DNA of 64,000 nt from Harmothoe impar (taxonomy: Eukaryota; Annelida; Polychaeta; Phyllodocida; Polynoidae), in contig OX381705.1 in assembly GCA_947462335.1 (NCBI GenBank), forward strand, positions 45,832,175 to 45,896,174. Reading direction: 5' to 3'. Every line of letters begins with the position of its first letter. The first letter of the stretch is position 1. The notes below the pieces were generated by a model. That model did not search any database. It was not told the origin of the DNA and saw only the letters and a list, made by a program, of their open reading frames with translations. Shown piece after piece: positions 1 to 13,767 of this stretch. A program made the translations under genes and the position numbers.

Positions 1-250
1 GGTCAGGACATAAGTAGTATAGTAATTGGGACTTGTGACACTGGTCAGGACATAAGTAGTATAGTAATTGGGACTTGTGCCATTGGTCAGGACATAAGTA
101 GTATACTATTGGTCAGGTCAGGACTGAAGTAGTACATACATAGGAGTTGGGGTTTGTGACACTGGTCAGGACTTAAAACTAGTATAGTGATTGGGACTGG
201 TGGCACTGGTCAGGACTTAAGTAGTACAGGAGTTGGGGCTGATGGCGATT
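1..250. repeat. ~42-bp tandem repeat at left edge
   Basis: Six head-to-tail units start at 1, 43, 85, 111, 164 and 208, each opening with GGTCAGGAC or a close variant and most closing with a TTGTGACACT-like end. The first two units are exactly 42 bp; later ones vary from 26 to 53 bp. The array runs off the left edge of the window, so its full length is unknown. No coding potential is seen. Confidence 0.9.
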
Positions 251-2377
251 GAAGTAAACATTTATCACTACATGTATGATGTCCCCGGGATGATGTCCAC
301 GGGGTGGACATTACCCGTCTGCTAATCCGCTATAATGATGTATCGTGTAGATCCGTGTCTCAGGAACGCCACTTTCTACCATGAGCATCTCATTGAGTAG
401 CTCTATGTTAGTCGGTGGAGTTACTCCGGTGACAGCAATGTAAATATCTCTAGTCAATACAGCCCACCATTAGGACTGTGTATCCATTGGTCATAAATCC
501 TTTAACTAGTCCACTACTGGGGGCAGGCAGACGACAATGGGAGCGTCCCCACTGAGTTATGGCCATGCCATATAGCTAGAACTGATGTGGCCCACAGAAC
601 TTTACAACCTAGTTTTAAGGCATTTATTTGCCATTGTGCATAGAACCGGGGAGGATGAGGTCGATCGCTGATACAGGCAGACAGCGTTATTGGCCAATGT
701 GCATAGACCAAGAGGGGATAGGGGTGGGGTGATCGTTGATACAGACAGTGTCTGTGTATCCATGTACACATACCCAGTGGCAAATGCCTAACAATACTTA
801 GTCTGCAGTCCTAACAGTTAGGCTGGTGAATGAGGGGACCTGAGGGTAATGTCTACTACAGACAGCGAATGTGATAATCTTCTGTAACCACAGCGACATT
901 TAATTCATCTCCTCTTTGCACATGTATTATAGAGAACGATTCATCAACCAACATCTTATATCTTAAGTTAATCTGACATCAGGCTGTTGGAACACTGGTA
1001 GGGCGACTTGGGATTCGCCCTCGTCTGGCCCCACCAGTAATCTGTGGTTAATTCTATATACCTTTTCATATCAAACCATAGTCTATCTGTTATTATCATA
1101 TTAAACCACATAGCAGCTCTTTTGAAATCAAACTCAGAACATACATTTATATGAACTCCAGAGCAGAAATCCACATTTGGCTGTCGAACAAGAAAGCCTG
1201 AGTCGACGAGGGAGGAATCCCTGAATGACCTGCACCAACTGACCCAAAGTCAGATAGTGCGGCTGCTGGGTGATAAGTCGGATCGGGGAGTCGGATCGGG
1301 GGAGGAGATGGAACCTGCAGAGCTCTCGAGTGCTCTCTAGTAAGTCGGATCCTCCACTCTCCAAGTCCAAATACGGCTTCACCATTGATGGTTACTTGAT
1401 ATAATGAAGAGATCTGCGACTGGAGAGTGTGGCGAGAGCCAGCCCTATTCAGCAATGGATCTTGACGCTGGAGCCTCGTGTTGGAAGAGAGGAGGAAGGC
1501 CCAGGAAGTCCTAGTGGTCCTCTGCTAAATCAGAGTAAAGTAAATGGACATGATATCTACCGAGCAAGAGTCCCACTGTTTATCTGCTGTGCAAATGAAA
1601 GAAATGGGTTGGAATTTATCGTACATATCGTATTCTACTGGACATTTCTGGAAACACAAACCCGGAACACAAACTGACAGGAATGCATACCACTTGCTTG
1701 GTCTCCCGTATGATATACCCGGTGTGTATCATACTAATCATGATCTCTACCTTATTGTAATAACATAGGAGATGTAAAGTAGTAAAGTACACTGAGCAGT
1801 GCAAGCTAAAAAAGAAAAAGAAAAGGGGGGCGTATTCAACATTTAGGGACCTTATTTTACAATTTAAGTGCTCCGCCTGACGGTGACCATGAAGTATTGG
1901 GAAAAGATAATGATTTACTGACTACTGAACACCTACTACCGGAAGTACTACTTACTGTTCCAAGTAAAGTGAGATGAGAGCCTAAATCTACTCCTACATA
2001 TACATTAACAGTGCCAATCTACCTCCAAATGCTCCATGTGACTAGTAGCCAGAATGTGAAAAGACACATTTACTACTGGCCCTTTATAAAAGAAGGATAT
2101 ATACGTTTTACAACTTCAACACACTAGATATCCTCTTCCTGTGCGTTAATTCCTTAAACCATTCTGTAGGCCGCTGTGCAATTATACGCCTCCTTAGTAG
2201 GGAAACCTGTCCCCATTGAGATACAGCCACTAGGATTTAAAGGTATAGGATCTACGAAATCCACACCATAGGTGTGGTGGCCGGCTTCCATCAAGGATTC
2301 TGGATCACATATATCAGTCTATAATTATAATTGATGCACTACTGGTGCATGATTGCAGCACAGGGCGGGGGGACGGA
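251..2377. other. No gene recognised
   Basis: Only short ORFs are present, overlapping in several frames, without domain content or convincing splice signals. A purine-rich stretch lies at about 1808-1829. I see no RNA gene or transposon termini. Confidence 0.6.
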
Positions 2378-3440
2378 TTGTCCTCAAAGGGTTATTGTCT
2401 AAGAGTCATGATGCATGATTGAATCACTGTCCAGTTGAAGTACTATGCCATCCTTAAAGGGTCATTGTCTAAGAGTCATGATGCATGAATGCATGAATGT
2501 GCAATTTAAGTATTGTGCCGTCCTTAAAGGGTTAGTCTACAGAAGTCATGATGCAAGTCATGATGCATGAATGCATCACTGTCCAGTTGAAGTACTATGC
2601 TATCCTCAAAGGGTTAATATGTAAGAGTCATGATGCAGGAATGAATCACTATCCAGTCAAAGCACTATGTTTTCCTTAAAGGGTTATTATGTAAGAGTCA
2701 TGATGCTTGAATGAATCACTATCCAGTTGAAGCACTATGCCATCATTGAAGGGTTATTGTCTAAGAGTCATGATGTATGAATGAATCACTATCCAATTGA
2801 CGCACTATGCCGGGGTTATTGTCTAAGAGTCATGATGCATGAATGCATGATTGTCTAGTTGATGTACTGTGGTGTCCTTAAAGGTTTAGTCTACAGAAGT
2901 CTTGATGCATGAATGCATCACTGTCTAGTTGAAGTACTATGCCATCCTTAAAGGGTTAATGTGTAAGAGTCATGATGCAAGAATGAATCACTATCCAATT
3001 GAAGCACTATGCCATCAGTCCTGCCCTGTCCTTAGAGGGTTAGTGTAGAGAAGTCATTATGCATGAATGTATCACTGTGCAGTTAAAGCAATGTGCTGTC
3101 CTTAAAGGGTTAGTTCACAGAAGCTGTCCTTAAGGGGTTAGTGTAAAGAAGGCATGATGCATGAATGCATAGCTGTTCATTTAAAGCATTATGCTGTCCT
3201 TAAAGGGTTAGCCTAAACAAGTCATGATGCATGAATGCATCACTGTTCACTTGAAGCATCATGCTGACGTTAAAGAGTTAGTTTGAAAAAGTTATGATGC
3301 ATTCATGCATCGCTGTTCACTTGAAGCACTGTGCTGTCATTAAAGGGTTAGTATAAACAAGTCATGATGCATAAATGCATCGCTGTTCACTTGAAGTACT
3401 ATGCTGTCCTTAAAGGGTTAGTGTACAGAAATAACGATGC
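2378..3440. repeat. ~69-bp satellite array, about 16 units
   Basis: The marker TTAAAGGGTTA (or a one-to-two-base variant) recurs near 2387, 2455, 2523, 2607, 2674, 2746, 2814, 2877, 2947, 3031, 3100, 3130, 3200, 3271, 3340 and 3412, most often 67-72 bp apart. Each unit also carries GTCATGATGCATGAATGCAT, which is rich in the self-complementary word ATGCAT, and a later CAGTTGAAG. Units have diverged by substitutions and small deletions, so this looks like an old satellite rather than a recently expanded one. Confidence 0.9.
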
Positions 3441-3479
3441 AGCAGTTTGTGGTTATGTCTTGTGATACTGCTAAATACT

Positions 3480-3785
3480 CCCACCCGCCCTGCAAAGGTG
3501 CCGTGGTTATTATAGCCAGACCTGGCCACGGGTGAGAGCTGATAATTACCCTTTGTCTTTCCTATACGACTCTATGGTATCCTACTGTAAACATGCACTG
3601 ACCTGGCGTGTGAGGCTATTTATATGCTGAGGTACTGCAGGTAAGGGTGTGAGAAACTAACCTTGGCCACGGGGCTCTCAAAAAGCTGGTAACGACAGGT
3701 CCCCGGGCATGGGAAGCAGTACAACATGTTCAGTGCAGTGCAGGTCTAGCCATAATAACCACAGCACCTTTGCAGGGAGGGTGGG
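3480..3785. mobile_element. 306-bp element with 45-bp inverted ends
   Basis: The left arm 3480-3524 and the reverse complement of the right arm 3741-3785 agree at 41 of 45 positions, both containing TGCAAAGGTGC and GTGGTTATTAT. The word TAAATA lies just outside or at both ends and may be a target duplication, but the alignment is not exact. There is no coding capacity, so this is a non-autonomous TIR element of uncertain superfamily. Confidence 0.7.
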
Positions 3786-4085
3786 ATAAATATATGCTTT
3801 CTGAGAGCTGAATGTCTATGGTCTGTAACGACCCCATATCGGCCTCACACTGCCACAGTTGTACATGTACATGTAGTATATTTAGCACTGTTTATACAGT
3901 CCTGGTCTCTCTCGCTCTCTCAGTAGGGTTGCATTCATGTATCACGACAAATGGACTATGGCATAATAATACACTATGCAGCCCTTAATGGGTTAATACT
4001 AGAGTACGACTATGTGTGTGAGGTACTGCAGGTGAGGGTTGAGCCACAGATATTGGTCACGGAGCTCTCAGAAAGCTGATAGGTA
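3630..4085 (+). repeat. Diverged direct repeat pair
   Basis: A ~65-bp stretch at 3630-3695 recurs at 4021-4085. Both begin GGTACTGCAGGT and contain a GGTCACGGAGCTCTCA-like word followed by AAAGCTG. One copy lies inside the neighbouring inverted-repeat element and the other outside it. Confidence 0.6.
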
Positions 4086-4105
4086 CCCAGGCAGGTGAGG
4101 GTCAT

Positions 4106-7100
4106 TAAGGTGTTAGCAGTGTGTGGCCGCTGCAGTATGTGTAAACAACATCGTACCATTGAAAGCTCAGTAGACCGGAATGAGCAGTGGATTCTGGGTT
4201 ATAATAGAGTGTTTGCCTGTAGGGTGGTCCATGTCAAGCCGCCGACGCAGGGTTCTGATCAGCGGACAGCGGAGTGCAGTGCTGAGGGGTGCTGGACTAG
4301 AGAGCATATGTATGTAGGGTGCAAAAAGCAAACGAGCCAATGCTAATCCTATGGACGCGCAGCTCACGTTGAAACCTTACGGAAAAGTGAACTCCATAAC
4401 CATGGCCGGGGACTCCGTCGCCGGCCAATTATCTCAATTCAATCCTGATATAGTAGGCATGTAATCCCGTTTCCCAGTTCCCTAATTAACAGAGGGGGGA
4501 GTAAATGCAGTCCTCGACATTTATACTGACTACTGCCCATAATCAACAAAGCCGCTCTCTATTCTTTTTAGAGCCTTGATCCAGCGGTCGGTGTTTGCCT
4601 TAGGGATAGGCCCCTCGGACCTGCCTACAGGACAAAACCCTGGGGGATAATGCCCGCCACATTGAGGGAGCACCCTGGAGCAGCAAGCGTCTCCAAAGGG
4701 GAAAGAATGGGAGCATTTGTAATGACTGGGTTTTAGCAGGGGATAGCACCCCGGAGACAACCCGATACCACATACTCAACACCACTAACTGGCCTATTCA
4801 TGCCCCTAAGTGGCCATAACGGTCAGTGCTAGAAGGTTGGAGAGGGGTAACCAAGCCCTTCTAGCAAGAGCTGACCCACCACTTCTATTCTCCAGCAGGT
4901 AGTCCCTAAAGCAGTCACTATCCGCTTCCGGCATAGAGTGCTGGGTCGGGGAGAGATAGGACGGTGGGGTACGTTTTGGGTGTCCTCCATGATGGGCAGT
5001 GGAGGACATGTAAGTGATGCTGTAGGATGGGAGTCGAGGAAACACCATCCTCATGTCTAGAGCCTGGAGTGGTCTTGTAGGATGGCATCCACCCATAGGG
5101 ATTACGAGAGTACTTTTCTGACTAAGCAGGTAGTAACCAAGTCTCAGGACCAAACATGAGACCCTTATCAATGCGAATATGATGCAGGACTAGGTGAAGT
5201 TCTCTGAAGACAAAATGGTTGAACACAAAACTGCCCTGTGTTCCACCAGAGATGTCTGCAGGGTACAAAATGGCGGCCTACACAGGTCAGCATGGTATGG
5301 AGCGTTGGTTGGCGTGTTCCGTAATGAAGCTAGGCTTCTACTGTCAGACACCAGTGCCCTTCCTATTCCAAAACGCCGCCCATCGTCATTGCCACCACAC
5401 AGAGGCATCTCCCTTTCACCTTCACCCAACTGCAGCCACTACCATGGTTGCTGCGGGAATCCAATTAGAATTTCCCATATAGGATCCAATTAATGTGCCC
5501 CAAACCCCCATGGAGTCTATGCCATTAACCTCCTCAATCGGAGGCAAAGAACTTGGCACCACTCCTCGGGAGGCATGCCCGGCTCTATGCTGAGTTCCAG
5601 TTCTATTTCACTCGGCCGGCAAGGCTGCTAATTGCAGCACACAATCATCCATGCACTTGACGGCTTTGGGTGGAGGGGAGGGGGTGGAGGCAGAGACCAA
5701 GTCCCCCTTCCACATTCCCTAGCACCACAACTACTGGGTGCATGGGCTGGATCCAAGCACTGGATCCCCTAGTGATCGCGCTCATTTCCCTCATCGGACG
5801 AAGACCCTCGTCGCCGCTGATTACAACATACAAAACGCCGCGTTCAAAAACCCCGCTGCCACTGGCAAATCATTAGCGCGTCATTTCCATTATAATCTAA
5901 TTAGATGAAAACATGCCAGGGGTGTTTGTTTTTTGTATTGTTTTTTTCATCTCTATTTTAAGCTCCTTGGCCTTGGGCTGCAAGGCTTGTATTATATCCC
6001 AGATATACGGTATACTTAGAGTTCTAAAAGCAATGTATAATATTTAATCAAATTTCATTATTTGACAATTATCAATATTAGGGCTACATAGAATTATCTT
6101 TCCAAGCCGTGAGGTGACAGGCAGATGACATTAACCAGTATGCTACGTGAATGTTGACAGTTATTTGAATTAATAACTTTAATGAAACAGAGGATATTGT
6201 TCCGTAAAAGCGTTTCAAATATGATTATCCCACCAGCCTGTTAAGCCGCCCAGTTTAAGTACCCATAGGCGTATAGTGAAAGTTCATAAATTGGAACCGA
6301 TAACGCAGAGATAACACTTGATACATAACCTACTTTGTATTCTAATACATTCCTTGGTGGATTCCAATTAAGCAGGATTTTAGGTCCCATCGTCGAGGAG
6401 GCATTACAGTTTGAAGATGAACTGATACCCAGGGCTGGATACCTAAGTCAGGAAATGGTCCATACACGACTAATTTGTTCACTCTTGTCAGAAGATAACT
6501 TGCACTTGGCGCCGCTTCTCTTGCCTTGTCTTCTTCTATTTTTAGCCCATATTTTACTCCTGAAGTTTGTCCTATAAGTCAGCGATAACTCATTCCTCAT
6601 GAATATTGATGAGCACGTGCGTCCTTGTGGGACAAGTATGCCTGCTTCCCACTGTATGCTTAATTCATTTGGGCCAGGGTGCGTTTGGAGGCGATGGATT
6701 ACCTACAGAAAAACATGCCGTCTCAGAGACATACACCAGGCAAGGAGACGTGACTACCAACAATGGAAACAGCCGCACAAGGGCCCTCCTCACTGTGATC
6801 TTTTTAAAGTTTCGCCAACGGCGTCGCTCTATGTGATACAATGATCAATCGACTGTTCCAACCCTGTGGAATTCACTGGAAATAATAAGAACCATCTCAC
6901 TTGTCCTCTTGATGGACTGTATGCTATTGCACTTAATTCAAGTGGGAGCTGCATGAATGGAATATATTTACTTACGTAGTGACAAGGACCTGCATCAGCT
7001 AGTCGATGGCAGCATAAGTTGTTGCACGACTCAATGAAAATTCTTGATCTACCCTAATTGGTTTAATATTTTATGAGTTCCTATTACTATCATTATACCC

Positions 7101-7690
7101 AGGACGAAGTACTATATTCCCAGATTCATCAATAGTTAACAACCCGAACTAGAAAAATAACCTTGATACATCGATATGCAAGTTTGTTGAATATCCTAAA
7201 AATGATAACATTTGGTTAAACAAAAAAAAACTAAGCAGATAAAATAATTCAACAATATTGTTCATTTAGAGCTGTATATCTTGAATACTTTTCAACATCT
7301 GGTTTTCCCTCCATCAATACGATTAGAATGTTTATATTAAGGTTTGAAATCCATCATGTGTCCAAACCAGACCAAGAGGGCGATGTGATGTAATACATCA
7401 TTGCGATTGTAAGCAAAGTGACAGTGATTATCTCAAACACCAGGAAATATTGAGACCAACGTCAAATTGCGCTCAATGGATCTAACAATCAATTAAGGCC
7501 TTTAGCCATCTACTGACACAGTGTGATAGGCACCATGTAGCATAGCGAAGACGAACATATTTTTCGCGCTCTTTCATTTCAACCCATATCACCCCAAGCC
7601 ACATGAGTTGCACAAGCAGTGCACATGGATTAAGGTGTAGTTAATACTTAAGATATCCTTGGAGTGACCTTATAGTGAAATCAACTGAGA
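4106..7690. other. No gene recognised
   Basis: This stretch holds short shadow ORFs only. The part from about 4.8 to 5.9 kb is more GC-rich and contains an AAAATGGCGG word near 5267, which alone is not enough to call a promoter. From about 5.9 kb onward the sequence is AT-rich. Confidence 0.55.
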
Positions 7691-7695
7691 CAGCA

Positions 7696-7728
7696 CCCCC
7701 CCCCCCCCACACACACACACACACACAT
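7696..7728. repeat. Poly-C/(AC)n microsatellite
   Basis: A run of C residues passes directly into a run of AC dinucleotides. This is a simple-sequence tract with no other feature. Confidence 0.9.
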
Positions 7729-10700
7729 TCCTCCAGACCACTAGGTGTGCAGCCCTGAGTGCGCCGCTTGTTGCTCACTGGCACCAATCACACCCAATCA
7801 ACCCATTTCAGCACCAGTCCCTTCCACTCGTTGCTATGGTTACTAATGTAAATCGTCCGGCAACTTTGTTATTATCGTCCACTTATATTTGCCAGCCAAA
7901 GTCTCCCCCACCACCAAGCATGCAAGAGTAGGACTATATTATGTAAGATAATGAATATGATTTCCAAGGAAACCCTGTTTAGAGGGCAATTGGACCATTT
8001 TGTAGGTGCAGTAGCAATCATTATGATTTATCATTAAAGAATATTTGCATGGCAAACTACTTGAGGACACGAACTCAGGTGAACGGCTTCCTGTTGTTTT
8101 GGGGTTTAAGGGGAATATTGAGTGAAGCAATATGCAAAGACTAAACAGGGCATGTGTACGAGAGCTGTGAGTGGAGAAGGATAAGCCCCTTATCTTATAA
8201 GGTAACACGACGACTTGGGGGTGTACTTTGGGAGGCTTAGTGCCTCCAAGAATGTCTGCACCTAGGATATGTCACGAATACCAAAGGGTTATAGTAAAAG
8301 CGGTGCATGTGCCACTATCATAAAGCCAGTGTCATCACATGTGTGACACTTCTATGTCAGATTTGTTATACTGATACAGTAAAACCAAACATTTTTGTTA
8401 ACCTCAGCATTCCGGATAAAACTACTAAATCTTCTCCACAATTACAGGGGGAATGTGAGGTGTCTTGCTGAGGGTGGTTGGTGACCGTAACGTAAGTTTA
8501 TTGTTTGGCCTTGATCACATGAAGCTGAAGTAGCATTTTCTGTGATAATGCTAATGTCAGATTTTATTTCTGTGTTTATTTGCTTAAGTGTATATAACTG
8601 GAACATAGGGTGGGTAGCCCTACCTGCACCTATCATTTATCCCGCTGTCACCATGTACGTCTTATTACAGTTAACGTCAATAAATCAGCTTGTTATGCGT
8701 CCTTAAAGCCAATGACGCCTACGTATATATAGAGGTACTAAGAAGAGTACTAAAAAGAGGTGTATCTAGAGGTATGCACCTGTCTATTACGTTTATCAAT
8801 ATTGAGTCATAAAACGCGTATCCCTAACTCGTACGATTTCTCTCACATAACTCATGCTTGATTCCATGTTCCTCTGTCACTCGTTCTGGTTCAGCTTCAT
8901 ACAGAGGGATGTAGACTACAATCAAGGAATGCAGGCTCCATCTACAATCTTGGACTCATGTCACCGGTTATCGTTTAATATGGATTTAACCACAACATAT
9001 TTATGAAATCTGCTCATGATTGTGATATAAACGTAAAATCATGGACCCGAGACGTGAGTAAGCCCATCATGAGCATGTGATCCATGACAAGCTGGTTCTT
9101 TACTGCATCGTAGCTCTGTCGTGTCACTTGAGACGTGAGGGCAGTTCAGTACACTTGTACCTGTATCATAAAAAGGCTTACTACTCCCGTCTCCTCCTCT
9201 GCCTCATAGAAAAAAGAACACACATTGACTATAATACATGTATGTATAGGCAGCCCGGCACTGGCCATATAAAGCTTTTCCCCTCTCCAGGTACGTGTTT
9301 AAACCTACTTACCACAAGAAACTTGGCACCATTTCCCAAAACAGACAGACCTCCCATGACTGATGGGTACAGAGTCTACCTACCCCCCCCCCCCCCATCC
9401 CTCTACTTGATACATTTACTATGATTAGAGTGCCACAGGCTAAATATTTACCGTAATACAGATCAAACACAGCAGGCCAGCCGAGCTAGGGCCTGGTAGG
9501 AGCGAAGTGGGCCGGCAGCCCAAGGTACTGGTGTCAGTGGTGCTGCACCTCCAGGCTTGGGAATTAATCATGTCCTGCAGCCTAAAGGCCTCCCATGTTT
9601 GATGTGTTTATTTGGTCGTCAACTCACAGTGCATTGACAGTGAGTGGAGGGAAAAATAACAGAGACATATAATCAAACCTGTGGGTTGGTTATAAGTGCA
9701 GTGTTCTATGTCCCCCTGCAGGGACCCTGCTCCTCCTGTCCCTCTTTATGTTATGCTATAAACTAGGGCGGTGGCCAACAAGGTAGGGGCCTGTTTTGCT
9801 CAGGGAGAAAAACCAGTAGGGGTAACGTGATAGATGGTTTACGTTAACTACCAACCACCATAACCACACATAACCTGCATCGCTGACTCAATGCTCCCCT
9901 ACCAAGGTAACTTCCAATAAGCATGCTAAGTACTTAAAAGGGGGCTCGGCTCCAGCGTTTTCCTGCTGCACTTTGGTGCATAGCGCACGGCTGATATTGG
10001 TTGCCGGAGCGCCGTGCAGCATAGCCAGGCGGGTAGGGCCTTTTGTGGACGTGTCAGCGTCACAGCGGGACCTTGTAGCCTGTCAAATCTGTTCGTGATC
10101 TACATAAGAGACACCATCCCGGCGCCGCAGCCAGCCCATACTTCAACACTGGACTTTATGGAAATGAATGTTCATAAAGCTGTGGGAGCCAGTGCTGGAG
10201 GAGTTGGAGGTTATTGGTGGGACCCGTGCCCCCTGATGCCCCCCCCCCCCACTTTCTCCCCCACCTCACACACCACCACTATCCAACTGGAGATGGGATT
10301 AGTGAGATGAAGATTTCCTGGTGTCATACATCAACTGACCCAATCCGGTATTCTGCTCCAGTCTGATATTCCTACCACCAAACCCCTCTCCCTTCTTCCT
10401 CCAGACCAGCCCCCGCCCCCCCCCACCACCATAACTCCTCCAGCACCATAGGGGTCCTGATCTATGGCTTATAACAGCTGGTCAATCACAAATCCCATCG
10501 CCAGGCTAAATCTCTCCATCCTCTTACTATGCATAAGTCACCCTACTCACCCAAGACTAAAGCTGCTCCACACTCACAGACTGGACTCCCCCCTCCAACA
10601 CCATTAACTATGCATGAGTTTTCCGATCTTGTTCCTATATTAGCTTTAGCGCCCCTGTGCCTGCGATAAACCTACCATGACCAATGGAGAGGGAGGTTCA

Positions 10701-13275
10701 CTGCCTAGACAATGCATGAATTCCACGCTGTTCATATACATACACAATGAGTTGTGGGAGCCGTGCCAATGATTACTTTGTTAAACAGGTCTCCAGAGAG
10801 GCAGGCAGCTGTGTATATCTCCAGGGGCCTGGTAGAGCCCATGTTGCAGGAGGCTACTTGGTGAGGTGTGTGGGTGGTGAAGGGCTGGGTGTTTGGGTGA
10901 TGAAGACCCAGTGTGTGTGCTGAATGTTCAATGTTTTCAAAGGCCCATTACATTGGGATAGACATATACTACATCACGCACATGATTATTTAAACTTCAG
11001 TATGAAGGGGGAACTCTATGACATGCAATGTGTATTGTATATCTATGGTTTTATTTCATACCAACTCGTGGATTGCTGATTAATATAAGATTAAAATTGG
11101 TTTAATATTACATACTCTTCAAATGGTAGGGATACATGCAAAGCTATTTTATTTCTATTAGCGATATTGCTAGGATTAAATATTTTATAACTCTGGAATT
11201 GTCCACCATAGGGGTTATGCCACGCGTGATATGGGACCAAATATTTGATATAACCGCCCACTTTATTTAATTGCATATGTTCGCATCATCTATTGACCAT
11301 GTGAGCTGCATGGTCGGCATACAAAGGAAACACCACAAGTGCAATGTAGCATTAGTTAGCATTGGGGTAGGTAATTCCACCTTTTTAAACTGGAAAATCC
11401 ATAAAGCTACTATTCCAGAGCTATTAACTTGTATAAACCTACTTTAGGGGACCGTGCACGGCATTTGGTCTATCACGTGCAGCAGTTTAAACAGTAGCAC
11501 CAACGTCACTAAGCCGAGATAGGATCTTAAAGCGCCTAGCCACAAAGGCCGCAGTCAAAATGATAATGAGCCTTGTGGAACTGCCTCCCGGCTATAAACA
11601 ACAGGTAACCAGCCTGACCCATTAACCTGCCGACCTGCGACCATAGCTCCACGCCTTAGGGGTGAAGTAATTTGGATCCCAAGGGAGCCTAGATCACGTT
11701 AGGCTAGTGCCTGGAGGCGGACAGGCTTTACAGGGGCCCTACGTACACCGAATAACTGTTATTGTCGGCCACCTCTTAAGGCTATGGTCTTTTGGGCATG
11801 GTACTTAAGGCTGGTCCATGTGGGGTTATCCTGACTGCCCATGGAAGGAGTATAGGGTGTCCAGTACAAAGGCTCACATCAGGAAGGAGGCTTATACTAT
11901 ACATAATAACAATAAGCCAGTATACTTAGTACGTGTGCCTTTACATAAGATCCAACATGGTAGAGTAACCTATCACAATAGGTAATCGGTAATAAGAAAC
12001 TATGTGTAATGTAGATAATTATGATGAATGACTGTTTGATCCAGACTATACCAAATCTGTAATCTATTGCCATGAAGGTTATGCCATAACTGTAAAAGAG
12101 GCTGGTCATGATCTTGCACACGTTGATCTCGCTCCATACAGTCGGGCCTTCATTGGGTATGCACATCAGGAGCAATTAGGTGACCGCCATCAATATAGAC
12201 TGCCTCGTGCCAATTATCAGGATGACCAGCGCTTAATGCCATTATCGAGATGGCTGCATAATGAAGACGACATATCGCATGAACACATTGCATAATACGG
12301 CCTCTGAATACAGTGCTCTATCCAATAACGGCCACAGTACACGTGGTGAAGAATGCCGTGAAGCACTACCTACAATTGTACATTGTGTAAGGGCTGATTA
12401 GCAATTAGTAGAATTAAGTCATCTTGTCGACCAAGTGCAGATATAATGTTACCATGCCAGGCGCCTGCAAATGCCTGCCACTTTTGTTTAGATGCGTTTG
12501 TACTGATTGTGGTTTGCTACAGCTATTGTCCTAGCTAATACCATGCAGCCACCCCATGCCCTCTTTCTCCTGTCGGGGGCTAATTGAGGGCTTGTTGTGG
12601 TGGGTAAGTCAAAGTGGCCTAGACAGAAGAAAGCTGTGCACGTCAGCAAATACTGAGGATGTTCTCCATTGGCTGTGGCGGCCGTGAGTACCTAAGCAGA
12701 TGCTTTTTTAGACAATCTGGATTGAATGGCCGACCGACCACAAGACAAGGTAGGGCGGCGCCACCGACAGCTTACACCACTAAGCACTCACCCGAGGCGG
12801 GCATCTGTCACAGGGGGAAGCCACCCCAAAAGACGCATCTCCCCCCGCCCGAGCTGGCTTCCCGGGTGGCTTCACCGAGTGGCTTCCCTAATTATCAATA
12901 CAATCTGGCGTTTTCCTGCACCTTCAGACAGCTAGGGAGGAAGGAGGGGTGCTAGGGCGCCGCCAGCCCCGTTAAGTGTCAGCTGCCGCCGCTTTATGAG
13001 GGCGGCTTTGGCTGGATTAACTTAATAGGCCAGAGTGGATTGAAGAATAAAGAGGGGCCCTAGAAAAGAGGGTCCTTCTTCTGCCCCCAATCTGTGTCGG
13101 CCGACATGAGCGAGCTGTCAATATATGAAGTATCAATACCCACAGTTCCTCCCAGAAGGCCTGTCTACCGGCAGGCGGAAGAGGAGGGCAGTGGGTCGTC
13201 AACATGATCCAGAACCTCGATTCTTTTTGAAAAATCTAGCGTGTGATCCTAATCACAAAAGACTCAGGGCAGGTA
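7729..13275. other. No gene recognised; scattered poly-C tracts
   Basis: There are no ORFs with domain content. Poly-C runs occur near 9384, 10240 and 10420. I see no transposon termini or RNA genes. Confidence 0.55.
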
Positions 13276-13482
13276 TCTGTAGTGTGCTGTCTGTAGTGTG
13301 CTGTCTGTAGTGTGCTGTCTGTAGTGTGCTGGCTGTAGTGTGCTGGCTGTAGTGTGGTGTCTATATCGTGCATGCCTGTAGTGTGCTGTCTATAGTGTGC
13401 TGTCTGTAGTGTGCTGGCTGTAGTGTGCTGTCTGTAGTGTGCTGTCTGTAGTGTGCTGTCTGTAGTGTGCTGTCTGTAGTAT
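13276..13482. repeat. 14-bp minisatellite, about 15 units
   Basis: The unit TCTGTAGTGTGCTG is repeated head to tail with occasional T/G changes (GCTGTCTG versus GCTGGCTG) and one degenerate unit near 13360-13378. On the minus strand it reads as a Gln/Thr/His-rich peptide, which is a by-product of the repeat. Confidence 0.92.
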
Positions 13483-13489
13483 GCCCCAC

Positions 13490-13767
13490 CCTTAACCTCA
13501 ACTATACCCCCAAACCCCAACCCTATCCACGCCACATCGATTTTATGTCCACAGATGGCAAACTGGTCTGACAAAAAAACGTCTCACCCACCCAGAATGT
13601 AGTGTGCATGTGTAGTGTTCATGTGTAGTGTGCATGTGTAGTGTGCATGTGCATGTGCATCATGCATGTGTAGTGTGTAACCCCCAACTCCCACAGACCC
13701 TACCATACACGATTTTCGTCCACAGATCTCTTCCTAGCCAATTCTGGTCTGACAAAAAACGTCTCAC
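13490..13767. repeat. Direct repeat around a second short minisatellite
   Basis: A ~75-bp stretch occurs twice, ending at about 13588 and 13767. Both copies share CGATTTT.TGTCCACAGAT (or TTCGTCC) and CTGGTCTGACAAAAAACGTC. Between them, about 13596-13676, lies a 13-bp array of TGTAGTGTGCATG units. A third, shorter AAAAACGTCTCAC occurs near 14050. The arrangement suggests local duplication together with the adjacent minisatellite. Confidence 0.65.

Noticed and set aside
4095..4346. 83-codon plus-strand Cys-rich ORF
   Set aside because: Its Cys spacing matches no zinc-binding motif, and another ORF overlaps it on the minus strand; no promoter or splice signals were seen.
13236..13574. 112-codon minus-strand ORF rich in Gln/Thr/His
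   Set aside because: It is a reading of the 14-bp minisatellite.
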